Source of the DNA: Microlunatus phosphovorus NM-1
Lineage (GTDB): Bacteria > Actinomycetota > Actinomycetes > Propionibacteriales > Propionibacteriaceae
Direction of reading: 5' to 3'
Length of the DNA stretch: 64,000 bases
Assembly (NCBI RefSeq): GCF_000270245.1
Contig: NC_015635.1
Location: 1,054,001-1,118,000, forward strand
Positions 1 to 10,447 of the stretch are shown here, piece after piece; position 1 is the stretch's first letter; every line of letters begins with the position of its first letter. The position numbers were made by a program, and so were the translations under genes. The notes below the pieces were generated by a model. The model was not told the origin of the DNA. It worked only from the letters and a program-made list of their open reading frames with translations, and ran no database searches.

Positions 1-457
1 TGCGGTCGACGATGACGACCGGGATGTTGCGGTGGCGCATCTGAGCGATGCGATCGTTCAGGGCGCCCACGGGTGTGTAGAGGACACCGCGGACCCGTTG
101 CTGTTCGAACAGCAGCAGTTGCTCACTCTCCCGCACCGGTTCTGACCGGCTGTTGCCGACCTGCAGTGTGTAGCCGTGGTCATAGACCGCGGTCTCGGCG
201 CCGGCCAGCACGTCGGCGAAGAACGGATTGCTGATGTCCATCACCACCATGCCGATGGATCGGCTCCGACCGGCGCGCAACTGCCGGGCCGACTCGTTGG
301 GCACCCAGCCGAGCTTGGCGATCGCCACCTCGACCCTGGCCCGCGTCGCCTCGCTGACCAGTTGTGGCGAGTTGACCACATTGGACACCGTGCCGAGGGA
401 GACGCCGGCGAGCGCAGCGACATCCTTCATGCTGACGGAGGCGGCGGTGCGCGCCAC
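1..457 (-). CDS. LacI-family transcriptional regulator, 3' end beyond the left edge
   Basis: N-terminal 152 residues of a LacI-family repressor. The helix-turn-helix is visible near residues 10-35 (MKDVAALAGVSLGTVSNVVN, then SEATRARVEVAIAKLGW), followed by the hinge and the start of the periplasmic-binding-like sugar domain (IGMVVMDISNPFFADVLAGAE). The GTG at 457 is preferred because GGAGG lies at 467-463; in-frame ATGs exist at 472, 469 and 430. The gene follows the sugar permease genes on the same strand, and a TGAAACG operator-like site lies upstream at 521-532, so it probably controls the rhamnose locus and itself. Its C-terminal effector-binding part lies outside the window, so the ligand cannot be judged. 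Confidence 0.85.
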   Translation of the reverse strand, partial: MARTAASVSMKDVAALAGVSLGTVSNVVNSPQLVSEATRARVEVAIAKLGWVPNESARQLRAGRSRSIGMVVMDISNPFFADVLAGAETAVYDHGYTLQVGNSRSEPVRESEQLLLFEQQRVRGVLYTPVGALNDRIAQMRHRNIPVVIVDR

Positions 458-520
458 GCCACCTCCCATCATTCAGCTGTCGAGTCGCCGGTTCGTAGGC
501 ACGTCATCCTAGCGGAGCAC

Positions 521-532
521 TGAAACGTGCCA
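521..532. promoter_or_regulatory. LacI-type operator-like site
   Basis: TGAAACGTGCCA, an imperfect dyad between the permease stop codon and the first LacI gene. It shares TGAAACG with sites at 3789, 7268 and 7423. Low information content, so this is only suggestive on its own. Confidence 0.4.
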
Positions 533-559
533 ATGTCCTCTCGAAGCCGGACCTGCGGG

Positions 560-1387
560 CTAGCCCTTCACCGAGCCGGCAGCCATCCCCTCGACGATCT
601 TGCGGTTGAAGAAGATGAACATGACCAGTGGCGGGATGGTGACCAGCAGGATAGTGGCGAACAGCAGGTTGTACTGCGTGGTGAACTGGCTCTGGAAGCT
701 GAGCAGGGTCAGCTGGATGGTCGCATTCTGCGTACCGGGCAGGAAGTACAGCGGGTTCTGGAAGTCGTTGTAGACGAACACCGTCTGCAGGATGATCACC
801 GTCACCATCACCGACCGCAGCACCGGGAAGACGACCCGGAAGAAGATCTGGACCGGATTCGCACCGTCGACCAAAGCCGCCTCGTCCAACTCGCGGGGCA
901 CGCCGGCGATGAACGCGCGGAACAACAGGATGCAGAACGGCAGACCGTAGGCGACCTCGATCAGGATGAGCCCGGGCATGGTCTTGAACAGACCGACACC
1001 CTGCAGGACCCAGATCGTCGGCACGACCGCCGGGGGAACGATCAGACCGGTCAACACCAGGCCGTTGATCAGACCGCTGAGCGGACCGGATCGCCGCTGC
1101 CAGACATAGGCGACCATGGCGCTGAGGAATACCAGCAGAGTGACACTGGCCACGGTCAGGATCAAGCTGTTGATGAACGCGATGACCATCAGATAGTCAC
1201 GCGCGACAAAGGCCTCGCTCAGATTCTGGAACAAGACGAAGTTCTTCGGCCAGGAGAATTCGAGCAGATTGGCCTCAGCCCGGTCTTTGCTTGCCGTGAC
1301 CAGAATGAAGGCAAACGGTACGAGGAAGAAGACAGCCGACACCACGATCGAAACGACACCGGCGACGACGCCACGAGCGTTCTTCAT
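560..1387 (-). CDS. Carbohydrate ABC transporter permease (MalG/UgpE type)
   Basis: A 275-residue inner-membrane permease of the binding-protein-dependent sugar importer family. It has about six hydrophobic segments, the first near residues 8-30 (VVAGVVSIVVSAVFFLVPFA). The EAA loop that contacts the ATPase reads ELDEAALVDGANPVQIFFRVVFP. The start is the ATG at 1387, which overlaps the TGA of the upstream permease by one base (TGATG), so the two are translationally coupled. No ATPase gene is nearby, as is common for actinobacterial sugar importers that share an MsmK-type ATPase. Context suggests L-rhamnose or a rhamnoside as substrate, which is inference. Confidence 0.9.
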   Translation of the reverse strand: MKNARGVVAGVVSIVVSAVFFLVPFAFILVTASKDRAEANLLEFSWPKNFVLFQNLSEAFVARDYLMVIAFINSLILTVASVTLLVFLSAMVAYVWQRRSGPLSGLINGLVLTGLIVPPAVVPTIWVLQGVGLFKTMPGLILIEVAYGLPFCILLFRAFIAGVPRELDEAALVDGANPVQIFFRVVFPVLRSVMVTVIILQTVFVYNDFQNPLYFLPGTQNATIQLTLLSFQSQFTTQYNLLFATILLVTIPPLVMFIFFNRKIVEGMAAGSVKG

Positions 1388-2316
1388 CAGGATTCCTCTC
1401 CGCGATTGAGCCATCTGGTCAGTGGCACGACGATGACGGTGACGAGCACGAACAGCACCACGCTGCCGGCGGTGGACAAGCCGTAGAAGCCGGCTTGGTA
1501 CTGCTTGTAGATCACCGAGGCGATCACGTCCGAGGCAAACCCGGGTCCGCCTTTGGTCATCGACCAGATCAGATCGAACGAACGCAGACCGCCGATCAGC
1601 GACAGGGTGATCACCGACGCGGTCGCCGGACGGGCCAGCGGGAGCATGATGTGTCGAAACACCTCCCATTTGCTGGCGCCGTCGACCGACGCCGCCTCGT
1701 AGTACTCACCGGGGATCGAGACGAGACCGGCGATGTAGATCACCGTGGCGAGGCCGACGCCCTTCCAGACGTCGACCAGGGCCACCGACAACAGCGCCAG
1801 GCTGGGGTCGGTGAGCCAGCCGGGACCGTCGACGCCCACGCCGGCCAGCGCCTTGTTGATGAGACCCTTCTCCGGATCCATCAAGACGGTGAAGGTCAGG
1901 CCGATCCCGATCGCGCTGACCAGCACCGGGAAGAAGATCACCGAGCGCAGGTAGCCGCGAGCGATGATCTGAGAGGTCAGCAGCAGCGCCAGTGCCATCC
2001 CGAGGACCACTTTGAGACCCGAGGTGAGCACGGCGTAGATCAAGGTGTTGCGCAGCCCGATGACCAGTGCCTGCTCTTGGAAGAAGGTCTGGTAGTTCTT
2101 CAGACCGATCCACTGCGAGGTGAACAGGTCCCACCGGGTGAAGGAGAAGTAGAACGAGAAGACGGTCGGAACGAGGAAGAACACCCCATAGATCAGAGCG
2201 GGGATCAGCAGGAACCACAGCGGGTACGGACCCGGCCGCTTGCGGCCCGACCTCGGGTTGCCCGCTGTGGCCGCTGCCCCACGGGATGCCTCGGCACTGC
2301 TCAGTGTGCTCGCCAT
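1387..2316 (-). CDS. Carbohydrate ABC transporter permease (MalF/UgpA type)
   Basis: A 309-residue first permease of the sugar importer. A polar N-terminal tail of about 30 residues (GRKRPGPYP) is followed by about six membrane segments, starting at LWFLLIPALIYGVFFLVPTVF. The EAA-type loop is EYYEAASVDGASKWEVFRHIMLP. It sits 24 bp downstream of the binding-protein gene and overlaps the second permease gene by one base, giving the usual order binding protein, MalF-like, MalG-like. Specificity cannot be read from the sequence; the neighbouring rhamnosidase and isomerase suggest rhamnose-containing sugars. Confidence 0.9.
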   Translation of the reverse strand: MASTLSSAEASRGAAATAGNPRSGRKRPGPYPLWFLLIPALIYGVFFLVPTVFSFYFSFTRWDLFTSQWIGLKNYQTFFQEQALVIGLRNTLIYAVLTSGLKVVLGMALALLLTSQIIARGYLRSVIFFPVLVSAIGIGLTFTVLMDPEKGLINKALAGVGVDGPGWLTDPSLALLSVALVDVWKGVGLATVIYIAGLVSIPGEYYEAASVDGASKWEVFRHIMLPLARPATASVITLSLIGGLRSFDLIWSMTKGGPGFASDVIASVIYKQYQAGFYGLSTAGSVVLFVLVTVIVVPLTRWLNRGEES

Positions 2317-2340
2317 CGCGAAGCCCTTTCGTGTAGGCGA

Positions 2341-3690
2341 TCAGTCCCAGCCCGGCAGACCCAGCTGCTGAGCCTGCTTCTTGACGTCGGCGTCGTACAA
2401 CGCCGCAGCCTTCTCGGCGGTCTCCTGGCCGGTGCCGACCTGGATGCAGATCTGCTCGAGATTCGGGCCCTTGATCGGGGACTTGAACTCCAGCGCCGGG
2501 CTGGCCTTGCCGGCGTCGATATAGGCCTGGGTGTCCTTGGCCACCTGGGAGACATCGGCCGGCAGCTTGCATGCCTTGGACAGGAACGGTCCCTGCGGCG
2601 GATTGCCCGCAATGGCCGCGTCACAGCCCTCCTGGGTGGCGGCGAAAGCGACGAACTTCTTCGCCGCATCGAGCTTGTCGCCTTCCACCGACTTCGGCAC
2701 ATAGAGCGCGGAGGTGCCCGGCCAGATCGTGAGCCCGTTCGCCTCGGCATTGTCGCCGGGCAGTGCGAAGAAGCCGACGTCATTGGTGTTGCCCGGAGCA
2801 ACGTTCTCGATGTTGCTGGCCGAGCCACCCAGCTGGGGGTAATGCGCCGCCTCGCCCGTAGCCACGGCCTTGATGCCATCGTTCAGTTTGGCCGAGGCGA
2901 AGTCCTTGTTGAGGTAGCCGGCGTCCTTGACCTCCTGGATGTGTTGGAAACCGGCCAGGGCTGCTGGGGTATCGGCGTAGTGCGCTTTGTTCGCGGTGTA
3001 GTCGGCCGCGAAATTCGGCGCTTGGGCTTCGACATTGTGATAATCGCCGAGTACGAACAACTGCGACGTCCAAGTCTCGCCGTAGGTCTGCTCGACGGGA
3101 GTCACGCCGCCGGCGTCCTTGATCGCTGAGTTGTTGGCCATGAACTCGTCCCAGGTCTTGGGCACTTCGAGGCCGAGCTTCTTGTAAACCGGGATGTTGT
3201 AGAGCACACCGCCGCCGAATGCCGTGCCGAGTGGCGCGCCATAGAGCTTGCCGTCGGTCCCCTTGGAGGAATTGGCGAAGTTCTCGTCCAGCTGGCCGGC
3301 CCAGGACTCACCGTCCAGTGGAGTCAGGTTCTGCTCGGGCTTGATCGCCTGCAGCAGCGAGCCGTTGTTGTAGGAGAAGACCTCGGCCATGTCCCCGGTC
3401 GCCAGCCGGGTCTTGACCAGATTGTCGCCCTCGGAGCCCCCGGGTCGGGTGTCGGACTTCACGGTGATGTCCGGATTGGCCTTCTGGAATGCCGCGATGA
3501 GTGCCTTGGCGCTGGCCACCTCGGTGTCGGTGGAGCCGGACAGGAAGGTGATCGTGGTCGTGGCGCCGCCGTCCTCGCCGCCGGAACTGCTGCCGAGACT
3601 GCCGGCACTGCAACTCGTGAATGCCAGCGTCGCCGACGCCGCCAAGGCGCCGACGGCAAGCAACCGACGCGCCGCGGGATGAGATCGCAT
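2341..3690 (-). CDS. Sugar ABC transporter substrate-binding lipoprotein
   Basis: A 449-residue extracytoplasmic binding protein of the SBP_bac_1 family. The start is the ATG at 3690, with GGAGGG 7-8 bp upstream. A signal peptide (RRLLAVGALAASATLAF) ends in a lipobox-like FTSC, so lipid anchoring at the conserved Cys is expected. The mature part begins with a Gly/Ser linker and then TITFLSGSTDTEVASAKALI, typical of the family. It is the first gene of the importer operon and diverges from the second LacI gene. Two LacI-type operators lie 70-115 bp upstream, so repression by one of the LacI proteins is likely. Confidence 0.9.
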   Translation of the reverse strand: MRSHPAARRLLAVGALAASATLAFTSCSAGSLGSSSGGEDGGATTTITFLSGSTDTEVASAKALIAAFQKANPDITVKSDTRPGGSEGDNLVKTRLATGDMAEVFSYNNGSLLQAIKPEQNLTPLDGESWAGQLDENFANSSKGTDGKLYGAPLGTAFGGGVLYNIPVYKKLGLEVPKTWDEFMANNSAIKDAGGVTPVEQTYGETWTSQLFVLGDYHNVEAQAPNFAADYTANKAHYADTPAALAGFQHIQEVKDAGYLNKDFASAKLNDGIKAVATGEAAHYPQLGGSASNIENVAPGNTNDVGFFALPGDNAEANGLTIWPGTSALYVPKSVEGDKLDAAKKFVAFAATQEGCDAAIAGNPPQGPFLSKACKLPADVSQVAKDTQAYIDAGKASPALEFKSPIKGPNLEQICIQVGTGQETAEKAAALYDADVKKQAQQLGLPGWD

Positions 3691-3762
3691 AGGACCCTCC
3701 AGGTCGAAGTGAGTCTGGCGAGAAGCGGGTTCGGGCGGGCCGATCGGCCTCATCGCCTTGAT

Positions 3763-3777
3763 CGTTTCAACGAAACG
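3763..3777. promoter_or_regulatory. Perfect inverted repeat CGTTTC-AAC-GAAACG, LacI-type operator
   Basis: Perfect 6 bp arms around AAC in the divergent interval between the binding-protein gene and the LacI gene. The arms match the GAAACG core of the other sites in this locus. Confidence 0.6.
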
Positions 3778-3788
3778 TAGCGGACGAA

Positions 3789-3802
3789 TTGAAACGCGTC
3801 AA
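3789..3802. promoter_or_regulatory. LacI-type operator TTGAAACGCGTCAA
   Basis: Near-palindromic 14 bp site 11 bp beyond the first one, in the same divergent interval. Two close sites allow control of both divergent promoters. Confidence 0.6.
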
Positions 3803-3889
3803 CCCTCTCCTCTCCGATCCCTCGACCTACCGCTAGGCTGACCCGGAGTCGATCGAGATCGGCACCGCTGCGTGCGATGAGGAGGTTGA

Positions 3890-4897
3890 GTGACCAGACC
3901 GGCGAACCCGCGAATCCAGGACGTGGCACGGCGTGCCGGGGTGGCGACCGGAACCGTTTCAAACGTCCTGAACAACCCGCACAAGGTGGCCGAGTCGACC
4001 CGGGTGCGAGTCGAGCAGGCCATCGACGAGCTGGGTTTCGTCCGCAACAACGCCGCACGGACGCTAGTGTCCGGCCGCAGCGACACCGTGGGGATGGTGG
4101 TGATCGATCTCGGCAACTCGCTGTTCGTCGACATCGCCCGGGGGGCGGAGGCGGCCGCCGCAGCGGCCGGGTTCCACCTGTGGATCGCCAACGCAGATCT
4201 GGATCATCCCAAGCAGGAGACCTATGTCGGCCGCTTCGAGGAGGCTCGGGTCGCCGGCGTCATCCTGGCCCCGGTGGACGGGCCGCTGGACGCCTTGCGT
4301 GCTGCTCGTCGTCGCAGGCTGCCGGCCATCCTGGTCAATGCACCCGACTCGCATCCCGATCTTTGTTGCGTGATGGTGGACGAGGAGCAGGGCGGATTTC
4401 TGGCCGCCCAACATGTGCTCGATCAGGGCGCCCGCCGGCTGGTCTATCTCGCCGCCCACCTGGGCCTATCCGCCATCGCCCGCCGGCGGCGGGGAATCGA
4501 GCGGGCGGTCGCGGCCGCCGGTGCCGACCTCGAGATCGTGCGGGCCAAGGATCTGTCGATCGTCTCCGGCCAGGAGTCGGGTCGCCGGATCTTGAGCGAG
4601 TCAGCCGTGGACGCCGTCATCTGTCCGTCGGATCCGCTCGCGATCGGTGTGATCCAGGCTGCGGCCGGGCTCGGTCTGAGCGTGCCCGACGATCTGCTGG
4701 TCATCGGCTACGACGACAACCATTTCGCTGCCGAGAGCCGGGTCCCGGTCTCCACGGTCAGCCAACCCGGGCGCGAGATGGGCCGGACTGCGATGGGTCT
4801 GCTGCTCGAGGAGCTGCGCGATCCGGACCACGTCCACCGTACGGTTGTCACCCAGCCTGAGTTGATCATCCGGCAGAGCACTACGCCGCTCGCCTGA
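3890..4897 (+). CDS. LacI-family transcriptional regulator
   Basis: A 335-residue full-length LacI-family repressor. The helix-turn-helix spans residues 7-27 (RIQDVARRAGVATGTVSNVL) and the hinge helix follows (NNAARTLVSGRSDTVGMVVI). The sugar-binding core ends with the typical ...VIGYDDNHFAAESRVPVSTVSQP and MGRTAMGLLLEEL. The start is the GTG at 3890 with GGAGG at 3881-3885. It diverges from the sugar-binding lipoprotein gene, with two operator-like palindromes between them. It is a likely repressor of the rhamnose importer and enzymes. Which of the two LacI proteins binds which site is not decidable from sequence. Confidence 0.92.
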   Translation: MTRPANPRIQDVARRAGVATGTVSNVLNNPHKVAESTRVRVEQAIDELGFVRNNAARTLVSGRSDTVGMVVIDLGNSLFVDIARGAEAAAAAAGFHLWIANADLDHPKQETYVGRFEEARVAGVILAPVDGPLDALRAARRRRLPAILVNAPDSHPDLCCVMVDEEQGGFLAAQHVLDQGARRLVYLAAHLGLSAIARRRRGIERAVAAAGADLEIVRAKDLSIVSGQESGRRILSESAVDAVICPSDPLAIGVIQAAAGLGLSVPDDLLVIGYDDNHFAAESRVPVSTVSQPGREMGRTAMGLLLEELRDPDHVHRTVVTQPELIIRQSTTPLA

Positions 4898-4908
4898 CGC
4901 ATTCATCG

Positions 4909-4976
4909 ACTGGTGCGCCAGGGTTGCTTCGCGTGACTTGAAGCCACCACAGGGCACCAGTGAGTGACCACTCACT
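4909..4976. terminator. Stem-loop region between convergent genes
   Basis: Two overlapping inverted repeats: ACTGGTGC at 4909-4916 pairs with GCACCAGT at 4954-4961, and AGTGAGTG at 4959-4966 pairs with CACTCACT at 4969-4976. They lie between the ends of the LacI gene and the convergent rhamnosidase gene, as a bidirectional terminator would. No T-tract. Confidence 0.4.
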
Positions 4977-4998
4977 ACTCAGCAATCGCGGATTCGGG

Positions 4999-7236
<2,238 letters not shown>

Positions 7237-7253
7237 ATCACTCCTAGGCAGAA

Positions 7254-7279
7254 TTGAAGCGCTGCAATGAAACGATCAA
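7254..7279. promoter_or_regulatory. Tandem LacI-type operators upstream of the rhamnosidase
   Basis: Two adjacent sites: TTGAAGCGCTGCAA (7254-7267, near-palindromic) and TGAAACGATCAA (7268-7279). They lie just upstream of the rhamnosidase start and resemble the sites at 3763-3802 and 7423-7434. Confidence 0.6.
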
Positions 7280-7385
7280 CGATCGTAGTCATCGGAACCC
7301 GAGCAGTGTCAACCGGGGGCCTTGATGAGCTTGCTGATCAGCCAGCACGGATCAGTCCTCGCCCGAAGGGCCGTCGAGCTGGCCA

Positions 7386-7414
7386 TTGCGTTGCCTCAGC
7401 TGGTCGCCTAGAAT
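7386..7414 (+). promoter_or_regulatory. Candidate sigma-70 promoter of the rhamnose isomerase gene
   Basis: TTGCGT at 7386-7391, a 17 bp spacer, and TAGAAT at 7409-7414. The predicted start of transcription falls near 7421, directly at the operator at 7423-7434. Confidence 0.5.
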
Positions 7415-7422
7415 CCTTGGTC

Positions 7423-7434
7423 TGAAACGTCTCA
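7423..7434. promoter_or_regulatory. LacI-type operator TGAAACGTCTCA
   Basis: Closest match in the locus to the classic TGAAACGTTTCA palindrome. It lies just after the candidate -10 box and 20 bp before the isomerase start, a repressing position. Confidence 0.65.
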
Positions 7435-7453
7435 AATTTTCCGAGGAGCTGCT

Positions 7454-8620
7454 GTGCCCGTCTTCGCCGACATCACCGACCGACTCGCTCGGCTGTCGAT
7501 CGAACTGCCGTCGTGGGCGTTCGGCAACTCCGGCACCCGGTTCAAGGTGTTCGGCACGGCGGGGACGCCGCGGACAGTGCAGGAGAAGCTGGCCGACGCG
7601 GCGAAGGTGAACGAGCTGACCGGGTTGGCGCCGACCGTGGCGCTGCACATCCCGTGGGACAAGGTCGAGGACTATGCGGCGCTGCGGTCGCACGCGGAGG
7701 AGCTCGGCGTCACGCTGGGGACGATCAACTCGAACACCTTCCAGGACGACATCTACAAGTTCGGGTCCTTGACGCACGTCGATGACGCCGTGCGACAGAA
7801 GGCGATCGACCATCACCTGGAGTGCATCGAGATCATGGGGCTGACCGGGTCGCAAGACCTGAAGATCTGGTTGGCCGACGGCACCAACTATCCGGGCCAA
7901 GGCGATATCCGTGGCCGGCAGGATCGGCTCGCCGACAGCCTTTCCCAGATCTACGCGCAGCTCGCCGACGACCAGCGGCTGGTGCTGGAGTACAAATTCT
8001 TCGAGCCGGCGTTCTATCACACCGACGTGCCGGACTGGGGCACCTCGTACGCCCAGGTGACGGCGCTGGGTGACCGGGCCATGGTGTGTCTGGACACCGG
8101 CCATCACGCGCCGGGCACCAACATCGAGTTCATCGTTGCGCAACTGCTGCGGCTGGGGAAGCTCGGCTCGTTCGACTTCAATTCCCGGTTCTATGCCGAC
8201 GACGACCTGATCGTGGGAGCGGCCGATCCGTTCCAGTTGTTCCGGATCCTCTACGAGGTGATCCGAGGCGGTGGGCTCGACGAGGATTCGCCGGTGGCCT
8301 TCATGCTCGATCAGTGTCACAACGTCGAGGACAAGATCCCTGGGCAGATCCGGTCGGTGCTGAATGTGCAGGAGATGTTGGCACGGGCATTGCTGGTGGA
8401 TGTTGCCGCTTTGTCTGATGCGCAGGAGGCGGGGGATGTGTTGGGGGCGAACGGGATCGTGATGGACGCGTTCTATACCGATGTTCGTGCTGATCTTGCG
8501 GCTTGGCGCGAGTCGCGAGGTCTTGCTGCTGATCCGATGCGTGCTTATGCGGAGTCTGGGTATCAGGGGCGGATTGAAGTGGAGCGGGTTGGGGGGCGGC
8601 AGGCTGGTTGGGGGGCCTGA
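7454..8620 (+). CDS. rhaI: L-rhamnose isomerase (RhaI, xylose-isomerase-like TIM barrel)
   Basis: A 388-residue sugar isomerase converting L-rhamnose to L-rhamnulose. It belongs to the RhaI type with an AP-endonuclease/xylose isomerase TIM barrel, not the enteric RhaA type. Metal-site and substrate motifs are visible: LVLEYKFFEPAFYHTDVPDW, VCLDTGHHAPG and FDFNSRFYADDDLIVG. The start is the GTG at 7454 with GAGGAG at 7443-7448. It is the first gene of the forward rhamnose operon and sits behind a LacI-type operator. From about 8380 its codons shift to a more T-ending, G-rich style that continues into the next gene. Confidence 0.92.
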   Translation: MPVFADITDRLARLSIELPSWAFGNSGTRFKVFGTAGTPRTVQEKLADAAKVNELTGLAPTVALHIPWDKVEDYAALRSHAEELGVTLGTINSNTFQDDIYKFGSLTHVDDAVRQKAIDHHLECIEIMGLTGSQDLKIWLADGTNYPGQGDIRGRQDRLADSLSQIYAQLADDQRLVLEYKFFEPAFYHTDVPDWGTSYAQVTALGDRAMVCLDTGHHAPGTNIEFIVAQLLRLGKLGSFDFNSRFYADDDLIVGAADPFQLFRILYEVIRGGGLDEDSPVAFMLDQCHNVEDKIPGQIRSVLNVQEMLARALLVDVAALSDAQEAGDVLGANGIVMDAFYTDVRADLAAWRESRGLAADPMRAYAESGYQGRIEVERVGGRQAGWGA

Positions 8621-8650
8621 CCTGTTGTGGTTGCTTCCGGTGTGGGGACT

Positions 8651-8736
8651 CTGGGGGTCGTTCGGGACAGCCATCCGCGCCTCCGCAAGCTCCGGCGCTC
8701 CCGCCAGGCCCATCCACGTCCCTTCACGACCCCCAG
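8651..8736. repeat. Long-spaced 11 bp inverted repeat in the rhaI-aldolase gap
   Basis: CTGGGGGTCGT at 8651-8661 is exactly complementary to ACGACCCCCAG at 8726-8736. The 269 bp gap between the two genes otherwise shows no ORF I trust and no clear promoter. A leader or attenuator structure is possible but unproven. Confidence 0.3.
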
Positions 8737-9127
8737 CGACCCCACACCTCTGCGTTGATGTCACCCCCCCGGAGGGGATGGTTGGTGGTGGTGGCCCTCA
8801 TACGAGCGTGTCGGCTCTGGGCGGGTCGACGCCACACGCGCACCGTTGCCCTTTGAGCACTGCCTGTATCTGAATGAGAAGAGAAGTTGATGACTAACAC
8901 CACTGTTGATGAGTTGATTGGGCGGTCGAACCGGTTGGGGGCGGAGCCGAAGAACACGAACTATGCCGGGGGGAATACGTCGGCGAAGGGGCGTGAGGTT
9001 GATCCGGTGACGGGGGAGGCCGTTGAGCTGGTGTGGGTCAAGGGGTCGGGGGGTGATCTGGGGACCTTGAAGCCCGGTGGCCTGGCGGTGCTGCGGCTGG
9101 ATCGACTGCGGTCGTTGGTGGGGGTCT

Positions 9128-9131
9128 ATCC
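9128..9131. repeat. Left target-site duplication ATCC of the IS element
   Basis: ATCC here is repeated at 10422-10425 directly outside the right inverted repeat. Its presence shows a simple transposition without later rearrangement. Confidence 0.8.
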
Positions 9132-9198
9132 TGGACTTCCCCCCGTTTGACGGACACCTGACCTGAGGTGGCCACTGGTCACCAGGGAGGATGTCGTT

Positions 9199-9492
9199 GT
9201 GCCTGCTCCTCACCCGCCTGAGTTCCGCCGTCGTGCGGTCGAGCTTGCTCGTGAGCGGTCCAAGCCAGTTGCTGAGTTGGCGAAAGATCTGGGAATTTCC
9301 GAATCGTGTCTGCGTCGCTGGATGGAGCAGTCCGAGACCGACGCTGCCGGTGGTAGCGAGACGGCGTTGACCAGTCGGGAGAAGAAGGAGCTGGTCGAGC
9401 TGCGCCGGGATAAACGGCGCCTGGAGATGGAAGTCGAGATCTTGAAAAGGGCGGCCGCCTATTTTGCCCAGGAGAATGTTCTCCCAAAATAG
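9199..9492 (+). CDS. IS3-family transposase OrfA (helix-turn-helix subunit)
   Basis: A 97-residue DNA-binding subunit of the IS3 transposase. A helix-turn-helix is visible in the first 50 residues (VAELAKDLGISESCLRRWM), followed by the leucine-zipper-like coil LVELRRDKRRLEMEVEILKRAAAYFA. The start is the GTG at 9199 with GGGAGG at 9185-9190. The slippery heptamer CCCAAAA at 9483-9489 precedes its TAG stop, so ribosomes slipping -1 would continue into orfB and make the active OrfAB transposase. Confidence 0.92.
   Translation: MPAPHPPEFRRRAVELARERSKPVAELAKDLGISESCLRRWMEQSETDAAGGSETALTSREKKELVELRRDKRRLEMEVEILKRAAAYFAQENVLPK
9483..9489 (+). promoter_or_regulatory. Programmed -1 frameshift site CCCAAAA
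   Basis: Reads C CCA AAA TAG in the orfA frame, fitting the X XXY YYZ pattern. A -1 slip joins orfA to orfB. No stem-loop was examined beyond this. Confidence 0.7.
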
Positions 9493-10382
9493 TGTACGGG
9501 CTGGTCCATGAAATGGCCGATGACGGGATTGATGTCGCGGTGGCTTGCCGGGTGCTGAATGTGTCGCGGTCGGGATACTACGACTGGCGCGGCCGGCCTG
9601 CATCGGCACGGGAACAGGAGAACACGCTGCTGTTGAAGCTGATCGAGGAGATCCATGCCGATGAGGACATGAAGACGTACGGGGCGCCGCGGGTGCACGC
9701 CGAGCTGGTCTTGGGGCACGACCTGCAGGTGAACCAGAAGCGGGTCGCCCGGCTGATGCGCCAGGCCGGCATCCAGGGCCTGTACCGGCGGCGTCGGTCG
9801 TGGACCACGATCCGGGACCCGCACGCCATCCCCGCCAAGGACCTCGTCAACCGCCGGTTCACGGTGGACGGTCCGAACCGGTTGTGGCTGACCGACATCA
9901 CCGAGCACCCGACGGTGGAGGGCAAGGTGTACTGCGCCGCGGTCATGGACGCCTGGTCCCGCCGGGTCCTGGGCTGGTCCATCGACGACAACATGCGGAA
10001 GGAGCTCGTGGTCGACGCGCTCGGGATGGCGGTGCTGCGGCGCAACCCGATGGACGTCGACAATAACACGATCATGCATTCCGATCACGGGTCGCAATTC
10101 ACATCGTGGGCATTCAGTCAGAAAGTCTATGATGCCGGGCTGGTGCCGTCGATGGGCAGTGTGGGCGACTGCTACGACAATGCGATGATGGAGTCCTTCT
10201 GGGAGAGAATGCAACTCGAGCTGCTCGATTCGCAGGTATGGTTCACCCGGGACGAGCTTGCCAACGCGATGTTTCGATGGATAGAATCATGGTATAATCG
10301 GAGACGTCGGCATTCGAGTATTGGAATGCTGTCGCCGATAGAGTTTGAAACCCGTTCCACAGGGTCAGACCGTCCGGGCTGA
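9492..10382 (+). CDS. IS3-family transposase OrfB (DDE integrase core)
   Basis: A 296-residue catalytic domain with the retroviral-integrase fold. An HTH_21-like segment (YGAPRVHAELVLGHDLQVNQKRVARLMRQ, in part) comes before the rve core. The DDE residues are visible in WLTDITEH, MHSDHGSQF and DNAMMESFW. It lies in the -1 frame relative to orfA and starts at a GTG overlapping the orfA stop, so it is probably made mainly as a frameshift fusion. It is full length with no internal stop. Confidence 0.93.
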   Translation: MYGLVHEMADDGIDVAVACRVLNVSRSGYYDWRGRPASAREQENTLLLKLIEEIHADEDMKTYGAPRVHAELVLGHDLQVNQKRVARLMRQAGIQGLYRRRRSWTTIRDPHAIPAKDLVNRRFTVDGPNRLWLTDITEHPTVEGKVYCAAVMDAWSRRVLGWSIDDNMRKELVVDALGMAVLRRNPMDVDNNTIMHSDHGSQFTSWAFSQKVYDAGLVPSMGSVGDCYDNAMMESFWERMQLELLDSQVWFTRDELANAMFRWIESWYNRRRRHSSIGMLSPIEFETRSTGSDRPG

Positions 10383-10447
10383 CCCTCAACCCCGAGTGTC
10401 CGTGGAACAGGGGGAACCTCAATCCCGGGGTCGACCGGGAGGACGAG

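Larger units (their letters stand above)
9132..10421 (+). mobile_element. IS3-family insertion sequence, 1290 bp, complete
   Basis: Terminal inverted repeats of about 26 bp, left 9132-9157 and right 10396-10421, agree at 19 of 26 positions, with the shared core ACGGACAC at their inner ends. It carries two overlapping genes, orfA and orfB, with a CCCAAAA slippage site. It is flanked by ATCC on both sides. Both reading frames are open, so the element looks intact and possibly active. It lies inside the rhamnulose-1-phosphate aldolase/dehydrogenase gene in the same orientation. Confidence 0.93.

Noticed and set aside
527-3129. Long plus-strand frames opposite the sugar transporter genes
   Set aside because: His/Asp/Gln-rich shadows of the permease and binding-protein genes.
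7352-8764. 470-codon minus-strand frame opposite rhaI
   Set aside because: It mirrors the rhaI codons and has no recognisable domain or ribosome binding site; rhaI is unambiguous.
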